Under the pieces are notes generated by a model. The model was not told where the DNA came from and did not search any database. It saw only the letters and a list, made by a program, of their open reading frames with translations. A DNA stretch of 6,325 bases, taken from contig MNUP01000057.1 of NCBI GenBank assembly GCA_001871075.1, positions 1 through 6,325 on the forward strand, read 5' to 3'. Position numbers and translations under genes: made by a program. This document shows, one piece after another, positions 1 through 6,104 of the stretch (position 1 is the first letter of the stretch; the number at the start of each line of letters is the position of its first letter). This DNA is from Candidatus Desantisbacteria bacterium CG1_02_49_89 (GTDB lineage Bacteria; Desantisbacteria; UBA1551).

Positions 1-11
1 ACCTAAAAATC

Positions 12-47
12 GAGATTGCCACGCTCCCTTTGGTCGCTCGCAATGAC
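12..47. repeat. Dispersed-type imperfect inverted repeat
   Basis: This noncoding segment has ATTGC at 15-19 and its complement GCAAT at 40-44 as outer arms. Between them are GC-rich, partly self-similar blocks (CGCTC at 23-27, CGCTC at 35-39). On the minus strand it begins GTCATTGCGAGCG and ends GTGGCAATCTCG. I recognise this as similar to a short intergenic element that recurs in many copies in genomes of several uncultivated and anaerobic bacterial lineages; that recognition is from memory and not a search. Only one copy lies in this window, so repetition cannot be shown here. Confidence 0.5.
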
Positions 48-126
48 AACTCAAAGCAGAATCAAATGTCAAGGGATTTATGCGACACCATACTAGATCA
101 AGGATTTATTTGAATAAAATTCCTTC

Positions 127-164
127 ATCCAGGATCCAGGATCCAGGATCCAGTATCCAGCATC
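127..164. repeat. 7-bp tandem repeat (ATCCAGN), five units
   Basis: Five consecutive heptamers are visible: ATCCAGG at 127-133, 134-140 and 141-147, ATCCAGT at 148-154, ATCCAGC at 155-161, followed by a partial ATC at 162-164. Variation falls only in the seventh base. The array lies directly upstream of the histidine kinase, about 20 bases before its preferred start codon. Read in the kinase frame it encodes a low-complexity stretch (IQDPGSSIQ), which is why a start at position 80 looks open although it is very probably noncoding. Heptamer arrays of this style occur in intergenic DNA of various environmental bacteria. No function can be read from the sequence. Confidence 0.85.
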
Positions 165-168
165 TTTT

Positions 169-173
169 TGGAG
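169..173 (+). promoter_or_regulatory. Ribosome binding site for the histidine kinase
   Basis: TGGAG lies 11 bases upstream of the ATG at 185, just after the heptamer array. It is the only Shine-Dalgarno-like sequence close to an in-frame ATG at this end, and it supports 185 rather than 80 as the start. The spacing is slightly long, so support is moderate. Confidence 0.5.
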
Positions 174-184
174 TTGGGACAGAG

Positions 185-1447
185 ATGGAAGAATTTAGAA
201 ACGCCTTAAAAAGATATATGGCAGTCAGGCTGATCGTGACCACGGTTATACTGCTGGTGGCTGTTTTTACCGTGGATTCCAGCGTCAGGGTGCCTTTTAT
301 CGCCCTGGTGGGCATCGCGTATGCAGCCGGGATCGTATACACCATTCTGCTTAAGCGGGGGAAGCACCTTAAGGTGCTTGCCTACCTGCAGATAATTGTG
401 GATGTCGTGATCGTCAGCGCCTTCGTGTCGATCACGCAGAGCGTTTACAGCACCTTTACTTTCCTTTACGTGCTCTGTATACTGGCAGCAGGGGTCCTGC
501 TGACATTCCAGGGCTGCATAATGACCGCAACCCTTTCAAGCGTTCTGTACAGCGGCATTATCTTCCTGGAATACCGGGGGCTTTTTAACCCGCCTCCGTT
601 CACGGGCCTGGAAGGCAAAGATTTTTATAATATTTTTTTCTCGGTATATGCGAAGATATGCGCTTTTTACTTTGTGGCATTCCTAAGCGCGTCTCTTGCG
701 GTGGGTTCCAAGAAAAGGAGCGAAAGGTTTGAGAAGGACATGATGAGGGCTGATAAACTTTCGTCCCTGGGCCAGCTTTCCGCTTCGCTTATCCACGAGG
801 TTAAAAATCCGCTTTCCGCAATAAAGTCTTCAGCCGAATACCTTCAGAAGGAACACAGGGGTGATATTTACACAAGCAAACTACTGGAGATAATAGCGCA
901 GGAAACAAGAAGGCTTGATCAGCTGATCTCCCAGTTCCTGAATTTTACGCGTTCGGGCACCGAGATCAATGATTCCTGCCGGCTTACCAAGATCCTTGAG
1001 GACACACTGCTGTTGCTCAAAGGCCCTATTTCCAAAAACATAAAGATCACAAAGGATGTCGGGCTGGATCTGAAAATAAAAGGGAGCCCGGAACAGATAA
1101 AGCAGGTTTTTCTCAATATTATGCTCAACGGGCTGCAGGCAATGCCTTCCGGTGGTGAGATGAAGATCAGGGCAAGCCTGACCAACGGCCAGGCCAGCCC
1201 GGGCAGGAAAACGGTCAGGATAGATTTCAGCGATACGGGATGCGGTATCCCGGGCGGGGACCTTCGGAAAATATTCGAGCCATTCTATACGACGCGCGAT
1301 AACGGAACGGGCCTGGGGCTTGCGATCGTCAAGCGTATAGTGGAACAGAACGGCGGCACCATAGATGCCGCCAGCGAAGTGGGCAGGGGAACGACATTCA
1401 GCATATGCATTCCCCTGGCAGATGAAAGCGCGGGAGCGGTTAACTGA
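185..1447 (+). CDS. Membrane-bound sensor histidine kinase (PilS/NtrB-like)
   Basis: This is a 420-residue sensor kinase that should autophosphorylate and pass phosphate to the regulator encoded next. About the first 172 residues are mostly hydrophobic, with roughly six membrane segments (near 13-30, 37-57, 66-84, 92-107, 110-128, 150-172), so the sensing part lies in the membrane. A charged linker leads to the HisKA dimerisation domain with the H-box SLIHEVKNPL; His204 is the predicted phosphoacceptor. The GHKL ATPase domain shows the N box (NIMLNGLQAM, 311-320), the G1 box DTGCGIP (350-356), the F box FEPFYTT (364-370) and the G2 box GTGLGLAI (374-381), so it looks catalytically complete. 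I see no PAS domain between membrane and HisKA, unlike typical PilS. An in-frame ATG at 80 would add 35 residues, but those cross the heptamer repeat, so I chose 185. The stop overlaps the regulator start by one base. The signal it senses is unknown. Confidence 0.93.
   Translation: MEEFRNALKRYMAVRLIVTTVILLVAVFTVDSSVRVPFIALVGIAYAAGIVYTILLKRGKHLKVLAYLQIIVDVVIVSAFVSITQSVYSTFTFLYVLCILAAGVLLTFQGCIMTATLSSVLYSGIIFLEYRGLFNPPPFTGLEGKDFYNIFFSVYAKICAFYFVAFLSASLAVGSKKRSERFEKDMMRADKLSSLGQLSASLIHEVKNPLSAIKSSAEYLQKEHRGDIYTSKLLEIIAQETRRLDQLISQFLNFTRSGTEINDSCRLTKILEDTLLLLKGPISKNIKITKDVGLDLKIKGSPEQIKQVFLNIMLNGLQAMPSGGEMKIRASLTNGQASPGRKTVRIDFSDTGCGIPGGDLRKIFEPFYTTRDNGTGLGLAIVKRIVEQNGGTIDAASEVGRGTTFSICIPLADESAGAVN
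362..379. repeat. Perfect 18-bp palindrome inside the kinase gene
   Basis: AAGCACCTTAAGGTGCTT is exactly its own reverse complement (9-bp arms, no loop). After a single mismatch (361/380) the symmetry continues for two more pairs (360/381 and 359/382). It encodes part of the loop between the second and third membrane segments (residues K60-HLKVL). It could be a dimeric-protein site, a cruciform or hairpin, or chance; the sequence cannot decide. Confidence 0.6.
1432..1436 (+). promoter_or_regulatory. Ribosome binding site for the response regulator
   Basis: GGGAG sits within the last codons of the kinase gene, 10 bases before the regulator ATG at 1447. It supports that start and indicates translation coupled to the kinase through the TGATG stop-start overlap. 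Confidence 0.6.
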
Positions 1448-2862
1448 TGAAGGACAGGGTGCTTGTTCTTGATGATAATGAGGGCATAAGGAATTTGCTT
1501 ACGCTGATCCTGGGAAAGAACGGCTATGAAGTTTCGGCCGCGGAGAACGGGAAAAAAGGCATTGATATAATGTCAAGGGACGGCGCCGATATAGTTGTTA
1601 CCGACCTGCACATGCCGGAGATGGACGGCCTTCAGACCCTGAAAGAAATACTGAAAATTAATCCCGAAGCTGTCGTTATAATGATGACGGTTGACAAGTC
1701 GATAAAAAAAGCAGTAGAGGCTATGAAAGAAGGCGCATACGATTACATTGCCAAAGACGGTGAAGACGGGATAGACCCGGAAGAGATGATGCTGGTCATT
1801 GAAAGGGGATTGAAGGAAGCAAGGCTCAGGCAGGAGAATGTTTTTTTAAGGGAAGAACTGCGTAAAAAAGCTGATTTTTCGAAAATAATAGGCAACAGCC
1901 CCGAGATAAAAGAGCTGTTCCGGACCGTGAAAAGGATCGCGGATATAGATTCGACGGTGCTTATTTCAGGCGAGAGCGGAACGGGCAAGGAGCTTATCGC
2001 TCAGGCGATCCATTACAGCGGCATAAGAACGGCGCACCCTTTCGTTACCATAAACTGCAGCGCCCTGCCGGAAACCCTGCTTGAAAGCGAATTATTCGGG
2101 CACGAGAGGGGGGCGTTTACCGGGGCGGCGGATTCCAAAAAAGGGCTTTTCGAGATCGGGGATAAAGGCACTGTTTTCATGGATGAGATCGGCGAGATGC
2201 CGCTTTCGATACAATCAAAGGTCCTGAGGGTCCTTGAGGAAAAAGAGTTCAGGAAGGTCGGCGGCACCAAGAATATCAAGGTCGATGCCAGGGTGGTGGC
2301 GGCTACCAACAGGAATTTGCAGCAGCTCATAAAAGAGGGAAAGTTCAGGGAGGACCTTTTTTACCGCCTGAACGTGATCCCGATAAGCCTTACCCCGCTG
2401 AGGCAAAAGACCGGGGACATACCCCTGCTTATCAGGCACTTTATAGAAAAACATAACAAGCTCCTTCACAAGAAGATCAGGGGGATCCGCGAAGAAGCAG
2501 TCATGGTATTGGAAGAATACCCCTGGCCGGGTAACGTAAGGGAGCTTGAAAACCTTATCGAACGCATAATCACGCTGATAGACGAAGGTAAAGAATTTAT
2601 AGCCGTTGAAGACCTGCCTTCTGAGTTCAGGGCAGCCGAGAATCCCCGTGGTGTCCTTGATGGGGGGGCGGCAGTTCCTGGACCGGAAGGAGCGATCGAT
2701 TTCAAAGCCCTTGTGGGCAGCTACGAAAAGAAGATCATAAGCGCGGTGCTTGGCAGGACGCGCAGGAAAAAAGAAGCGGCAAAAATGCTTGGGCTGAACC
2801 CGCGCATGCTCCGTTACCTTGTCAAGAAATATGGACTGGGAAATGAAGGCAAACCTGGCTAA
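1447..2862 (+). CDS. Sigma-54-dependent response regulator (NtrC/PilR family)
   Basis: This 471-residue protein has the complete receiver, AAA+ and helix-turn-helix layout of bacterial enhancer-binding proteins and is the likely partner of the preceding kinase. The receiver (about 1-122) has the acidic pair D9/D10, phosphoacceptor D53 (VVTDLHMPEMDG), T81 and K103. The usual proline after that lysine is Asp104, and the following loop is about four residues longer than usual. A charged helical linker (about 120-142) leads to the AAA+ domain: Walker A GESGTGKE (175-182), the sigma-54 contact loop GAFTGA (222-227), Walker B VFMDEIGE (243-250), sensor I around ATNRNL (286-291), arginine-finger region REDLFYRLNV (301-310) and sensor II WPGNVRELEN (360-369). 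The C-terminal FIS-type helix-turn-helix (about 428-463) ends with NPRMLRYLVKKYGL, reminiscent of PilR. It should bind upstream of sigma-54 promoters and remodel the polymerase using ATP. Its targets are unknown; I found no convincing -24/-12 promoter in this window. Confidence 0.95.
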   Translation: MKDRVLVLDDNEGIRNLLTLILGKNGYEVSAAENGKKGIDIMSRDGADIVVTDLHMPEMDGLQTLKEILKINPEAVVIMMTVDKSIKKAVEAMKEGAYDYIAKDGEDGIDPEEMMLVIERGLKEARLRQENVFLREELRKKADFSKIIGNSPEIKELFRTVKRIADIDSTVLISGESGTGKELIAQAIHYSGIRTAHPFVTINCSALPETLLESELFGHERGAFTGAADSKKGLFEIGDKGTVFMDEIGEMPLSIQSKVLRVLEEKEFRKVGGTKNIKVDARVVAATNRNLQQLIKEGKFREDLFYRLNVIPISLTPLRQKTGDIPLLIRHFIEKHNKLLHKKIRGIREEAVMVLEEYPWPGNVRELENLIERIITLIDEGKEFIAVEDLPSEFRAAENPRGVLDGGAAVPGPEGAIDFKALVGSYEKKIISAVLGRTRRKKEAAKMLGLNPRMLRYLVKKYGLGNEGKPG

Positions 2863-3367
2863 TATCCTCACATTCTCAAGGATGATGCTTGCAGTCCCCG
2901 CGGTGTTCTTTCTCCTGAAAGACGGTCCGCATTACCACCTGCTGGCCCTTCTTTTTTTCTCGGCGGCTTCCGTTACTGATTTTCTTGACGGATACGCAGC
3001 CAGGGTCCAGGGAACGGTTTCCGAGTTCGGAGGCAAGCTTGACCCTTTCGCGGACAAAGTCCTTGTTATTTCCGCGATGCTGGGATTCGCCGTTCTGGGG
3101 CAGGTTCCCCTGTGGATGGTCATTGTGATGATCGCAAGGGACGTGGTAGTGACAATTCTAAGGTCAAGAAGCGCGCGCAAATTTGCGCCCGGAATTCTGG
3201 CCAAGTCCAAAACAGCCCTGCAGATGTCAGCGGTAGTTTTTCTGATGCTGATGAGGTGGCTGGGAGCAGGGAACGGCACGTTCCGGGGAATCATATATCC
3301 CGTGATGCTGGGCGTTACGGTAATTACCGTTGCTTCAGGCCTGGAATATGTTTTCAGGAGAAGCTGA
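2843..3367 (+). CDS. pgsA: CDP-diacylglycerol--glycerol-3-phosphate 3-phosphatidyltransferase
   Basis: PgsA transfers phosphatidyl from CDP-diacylglycerol to glycerol 3-phosphate, giving phosphatidylglycerophosphate, the committed step to phosphatidylglycerol and cardiolipin in the inner membrane. The 174-residue protein has the complete CDP-alcohol phosphotransferase signature D-x2-DG-x2-AR-x8-G-x3-D-x3-D from D46 to D71, with all four aspartates present. It also has the N-terminal NILTFSR block typical of PgsA, the KSKTALQM stretch (121-128) resembling the PgsA K-x-KT-x2-QM motif, and several hydrophobic segments (about 14-25, 32-45, 73-97, 128-140, 148-168). That separates it from phosphatidylserine synthase, the nearest alternative. 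I chose ATG 2843 because it starts just before the NILT block, as in the family. ATG 2831 and TTG 2819 are also in frame. No strong Shine-Dalgarno is visible; the 20-base overlap with the regulator gene suggests coupled translation. Confidence 0.92.
   Translation: MKANLANILTFSRMMLAVPAVFFLLKDGPHYHLLALLFFSAASVTDFLDGYAARVQGTVSEFGGKLDPFADKVLVISAMLGFAVLGQVPLWMVIVMIARDVVVTILRSRSARKFAPGILAKSKTALQMSAVVFLMLMRWLGAGNGTFRGIIYPVMLGVTVITVASGLEYVFRRS
3356..3360 (+). promoter_or_regulatory. Ribosome binding site for cinA
   Basis: AGGAG at the end of pgsA lies six bases before ATG 3367, a near-ideal arrangement. It decides the cinA start against the much longer open frame that extends upstream to an ATG at 3112 inside pgsA. 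Confidence 0.8.
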
Positions 3368-4596
3368 TGCAGGCATCTCTCATAGTGACAGGCAATGAAA
3401 TCCTGCTTGGCGGCGCAGTGGATACAAACGGCGCGTTTATCGGAAGAAGGCTGCACCAGTCAGGTATCGAACCGGTCTTAAAGATCTCTGTTCCTGATAC
3501 TGAAAAAGAAATAGCGGGCGCCATCGGTAAGGCGTTCAGGAAAACATCGCTTATCCTGGTTACGGGAGGCCTGGGTCCCACAAGAGACGATGTAACCAGG
3601 GAGGCGGTCGCGGGTTTTACCGGGAAAAGGCTTGTGTTTCGCAGAGAATTGTTGAAAAATATAAAAGCGTTCTTTAACAAAAGAGGTATGGAGATGCCGC
3701 CCATAAGCAGCAGGCAGGCTTTTCTTCCTGCAGGGGCCGCAGCTGTCCGCAACAGGTTCGGGACCGCGCCCGGTTTCATACTCAGGCACAAGGGAAGGAT
3801 CATTGTGGTCCTGCCCGGACCGCCCAGGGAAATGAAACCCATGCTGGAAAGCCTTGTGCCTTTTTTCCGCAGCATTGCAGGCCGGAAATACGCATACAGG
3901 GTCCTGAAAACATACGGGATAGGGGAATCGGTTATCGAGGAAACTCTCGCAGACATAAAAAACAGCAGGGATCTCGAAATAGGGTTTCAGGCGCATCCCG
4001 GGCAGGTAGACATCAAGATCACAGCAAGGGCGGCGAACGCCGGCCTTGCCGATAAAAAAGTAGATGAGGTTAAACGCCTGATCTCGGGCAGGCTGGGAAG
4101 GAACATAATGGGCAGCGGTGATATCAGCTTTGAGGGGATCGCCGGCTCGCTGCTTAAAAGAAAAAGAAAAACCCTGGCGGTCGCGGAGTCATGCACCGGC
4201 GGGCTGGTCTCAAACCTTATAACAAATGTCCCCGGGTCTTCGGACTATTTTCAGGGCGGTGTTGTGAGCTACAGCAATGAAATGAAGATGAAAATACTGG
4301 GCGTGCCGCAGCCCATCCTGAAAAAATTTGGCGCGGTAAGCGGTCAGGCAGCGGGGAAAATGGCAGAAGGCATTAGGAGGGTCGCGGGTACTGATTACGG
4401 CCTGGGTATAACAGGTATTGCCGGGCCTTCAGGCGCGACCAGGAACAAGCCGGCAGGCCTTGTTTATATAGCGCTTGCATCAGCGGGCAGGCTTAACGCT
4501 GAGAAACACAATTTTTACGGGGAAAGAGCAGAGGTTAAGGAAAGAACCGCGCGTGCCGCGCTTCTGATGCTGATAAACCATCTTAAAAATTTGTAA
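3367..4596 (+). CDS. cinA: CinA family protein (nicotinamide-nucleotide amidase, two-domain)
   Basis: This is a 409-residue full-length CinA with both usual domains. The N-terminal molybdopterin-binding-like domain (COG1058 type; about 1-170) shows VTGNEILLGGAVDTN near the start, VTGGLGPTRDDVT (65-77) and VVLPGPPREMKPML (147-160). In characterised CinA proteins this domain is linked to ADP-ribose pyrophosphatase activity. A middle region (about 175-250) joins it to the C-terminal amidase domain (about 255-405), with AESCTGG at 273-279 (Ser275 the predicted nucleophile), GGVVSYSNEMKMKILGV and GITGIAGPSGAT (347-358). This PncC-type domain deamidates nicotinamide mononucleotide to nicotinic acid mononucleotide in pyridine-nucleotide salvage. 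The old 'competence/damage-inducible' name does not imply a competence role here. The glycine loop reads GPSGATRNKP where GPSGGTPEKP is common, a mild variation. The start base is the last base of the pgsA stop codon, so the two are probably translationally coupled. Confidence 0.95.
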   Translation: MQASLIVTGNEILLGGAVDTNGAFIGRRLHQSGIEPVLKISVPDTEKEIAGAIGKAFRKTSLILVTGGLGPTRDDVTREAVAGFTGKRLVFRRELLKNIKAFFNKRGMEMPPISSRQAFLPAGAAAVRNRFGTAPGFILRHKGRIIVVLPGPPREMKPMLESLVPFFRSIAGRKYAYRVLKTYGIGESVIEETLADIKNSRDLEIGFQAHPGQVDIKITARAANAGLADKKVDEVKRLISGRLGRNIMGSGDISFEGIAGSLLKRKRKTLAVAESCTGGLVSNLITNVPGSSDYFQGGVVSYSNEMKMKILGVPQPILKKFGAVSGQAAGKMAEGIRRVAGTDYGLGITGIAGPSGATRNKPAGLVYIALASAGRLNAEKHNFYGERAEVKERTARAALLMLINHLKNL

Positions 4597-4599
4597 TTT

Positions 4600-4622
4600 A
4601 TCCCAAAGGGATCTCTTCGGGA
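4600..4622 (+). other. Small alternative hairpins in the cinA-protease gap
   Basis: ATCCC at 4600-4604 can pair with GGGAT at 4608-4612 across a three-base loop. The same TCCC (4601-4604) can instead pair with GGGA at 4619-4622, so the two pairings exclude each other. The stems are only four to five base pairs and there is no following T run, so this is not a convincing rho-independent terminator. It could be a weak RNA structure ahead of the protease gene, or nothing. Confidence 0.3.
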
Positions 4623-4626
4623 CAAT

Positions 4627-4657
4627 CTGAAATGAAGGAATAGAAACCTGAAATGAA
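4627..4657 (+). repeat. Short direct repeat CTGAAATGAA (two copies) at the protease start
   Basis: CTGAAATGAA occurs at 4627-4636 and again at 4648-4657, 21 bases apart and in the same frame. Each copy contains an ATG: the second is the protease start (4653), the first (4632) opens a three-codon frame M-K-E-stop that ends at 4643. The pattern suggests a small duplication. Whether the tiny frame is translated is unknown. Confidence 0.5.
4635..4640 (+). promoter_or_regulatory. Candidate ribosome binding site for the protease gene
   Basis: AAGGAA lies 12 bases before ATG 4653. It is the only purine-rich Shine-Dalgarno-like motif in the gap. The spacing is somewhat long, so support is limited, but no better start is available because the lipoprotein signal begins directly at this ATG. 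Confidence 0.4.
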
Positions 4658-6104
4658 AGTTACTCATAAATTCGAAATTTACCTTTTAATCATATGCCTG
4701 CCAGCGTTATTGCTGGGTTCCTGCACGATGAAAGACGGAGAAGGGCCGCTGACAGGGCAGGATAAGATCGTGCCCCCGGCGCAGGTGCTTGACTTGCAGA
4801 ATTCCTTTATCCGGGTTGCAGAAAGCGTAAAACCGTCAGTTGTGAACATTTCGGCCACAAGGGTTGAGAAGAGCAGTTTTTCCTTTAAATTCCGCAGCCC
4901 GTTCGGCGAGGACCCTTTCGAGGAATTCTTTAAGTACTTTTTTCCCCAGGAACCTGACGAAAGGAAACTGCGCAGCGTGGGTACCGGGGTCATAATAGAC
5001 GCCGGCGGATACATACTTACCAATTATCACGTTGTGGAGGGCGCCAAAGACATACAGGTAGCGATAAGCGACGGAAAGGACAGGAAGACTTTTGCGGGCA
5101 GGCTTGTCGGAAAGGACGGCCAGATAGACCTTGCGGTGGTGAAGATCGACGGGAAACCGCTGAAGGGTTTCAGGTTCCCGGTCGCAAGGCTGGGTGACTC
5201 TGACAGGATACGGGTCGGCGAGTGGGCTGTTGCCATAGGCAGCCCTTTCGGGCTGGAGCATACCGTAACCGTCGGCGTGATCAGCGCCAAAAGACAGAAT
5301 GTGTCCGTGGAGGGCAGGAATTACGCTGACCTGATCCAGACGGACGCTTCGATAAACCCGGGCAACAGCGGCGGGCCGCTCGTGAACGTATACGGTGAAG
5401 TGATAGGCATCAATGTCGCTATTTTTACCCCCAGCGGCGGATTTGTCGGTGTCGGGTTTGCCATACCGATAAACAAAGCGAAGGAAGTACTTGCGGACCT
5501 TATTACCCGGGGTGGCGTGGAAAGGGGATGGCTGGGCATAAAAATACAGGAATTAAACCCTGATCTTGCGAAGGCGTTCAAGCTCTCGAAACAGGATGGA
5601 GTTGTCGTCAGCGAGATCCTCCAGGGTAGCCCGGCGCAGGAAGGCGGGATGAAGAACGGGGATGTTATAACCGGTTTCAACGGTTACGCAGTGAAAAACA
5701 CAGGTGACCTGCACCAGATGGTTTCTAAGGCAAAGCCGGGTACCGTGGCCAATATCGATGTAATCAGGGAAGGAAAGAAACAAAATATTTCGGTGAAGAT
5801 CGGCCGCGTGCCGCAGGAGGAACAGGACCTTGCTCCGGCCGGCAGTGAAGAAAAGATCAGCCTGAGAATTTTAGGGCTCACGCTCCAGAACCATTCTGAA
5901 GGAGTTCTGGTGGCAGGGGTTGAGTCCGGCAGCATTGCCGAAAACGCGGGTATACTGGAAGGCGATGTTATAAAAGAAATCAACAAGGCCCCGGTCAGGA
6001 ACACGCAGGACCTGCAAAAAGCCTTAAAGAGCGCCGGAAAAAATATCCTCTTCCTGATAAAAAGAGGGGATGCGACCGTATACATCGCGATGAACGCAGA
6101 ATGA
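4653..6104 (+). CDS. degP: Do-family (DegP/HtrA-like) serine protease, predicted lipoprotein
   Basis: This 483-residue envelope protease/chaperone should bind and degrade misfolded exported proteins. It opens with a lipoprotein signal: a charged start, a hydrophobic core (about 9-21) and the lipobox LGSC, with Cys24 the predicted lipidated residue. Position +2 is Thr, not Asp, so by the E. coli rule it would go to the outer membrane. The trypsin-like domain (about 50-285) contains His126 (TNYHVVEG), Asp159 (QIDLAVVKID) and Ser239 (NPGNSGGPLV), a complete catalytic triad. Two PDZ domains follow (about 287-385 and 402-480), the arrangement of DegP/DegQ/MucD rather than one-PDZ DegS. The phenylalanine-rich FGEDPFEEFFKYFFP stretch (84-98) matches the LA-loop region of the family. 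Most Do proteases are soluble periplasmic proteins, so the lipid anchor is the odd feature. DegP versus DegQ/MucD cannot be settled from sequence. Its stop codon overlaps the next start (ATGA). Confidence 0.95.
   Translation: MKVTHKFEIYLLIICLPALLLGSCTMKDGEGPLTGQDKIVPPAQVLDLQNSFIRVAESVKPSVVNISATRVEKSSFSFKFRSPFGEDPFEEFFKYFFPQEPDERKLRSVGTGVIIDAGGYILTNYHVVEGAKDIQVAISDGKDRKTFAGRLVGKDGQIDLAVVKIDGKPLKGFRFPVARLGDSDRIRVGEWAVAIGSPFGLEHTVTVGVISAKRQNVSVEGRNYADLIQTDASINPGNSGGPLVNVYGEVIGINVAIFTPSGGFVGVGFAIPINKAKEVLADLITRGGVERGWLGIKIQELNPDLAKAFKLSKQDGVVVSEILQGSPAQEGGMKNGDVITGFNGYAVKNTGDLHQMVSKAKPGTVANIDVIREGKKQNISVKIGRVPQEEQDLAPAGSEEKISLRILGLTLQNHSEGVLVAGVESGSIAENAGILEGDVIKEINKAPVRNTQDLQKALKSAGKNILFLIKRGDATVYIAMNAE

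Noticed and set aside
92-120. Possible sigma-70 promoter with TAAAAT at 115-120
   Set aside because: The -10-like hexamer is good, but there is no acceptable -35 at the right distance (about 92-97), and A+T-rich hexamers are common in such leader regions.
127-164. CRISPR array or protein-binding iteron array
   Set aside because: The units are only 7 bp with no spacers, so this is not CRISPR. Nothing replication-related is nearby to support iterons.
80-184. N-terminal extension of the kinase from ATG 80
   Set aside because: It is largely encoded by the heptamer repeat and lacks a good ribosome binding site; ATG 185 fits better.
1-184. Sigma-54 promoter upstream of the kinase (possible autoregulation)
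   Set aside because: I looked for GG-N10-GC with a TGGCAC/TTGC-like context here and in the 4597-4652 gap and found none that was convincing.
2215-2871. Long minus-strand open frame (218 codons) opposite the regulator and pgsA start
   Set aside because: It lies antisense to the conserved AAA+ and helix-turn-helix domains, its translation shows no recognisable motif, and it has no ribosome binding site I can support. It is a shadow of the plus-strand gene.
3112-3366. Upstream extension of the cinA frame within pgsA
   Set aside because: These 85 codons overlap conserved pgsA coding in another frame and do not resemble CinA. The AGGAG six bases before 3367 and the family N-terminus fix the start at 3367.
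3354-3996. Two overlapping minus-strand open frames opposite cinA
   Set aside because: They run antisense to strongly conserved CinA motifs and have shadow-like composition without recognisable domains.
4600-4622. Rho-independent terminator after cinA
   Set aside because: The stems are four to five base pairs and no T tract follows, so read-through into the protease gene is more likely.
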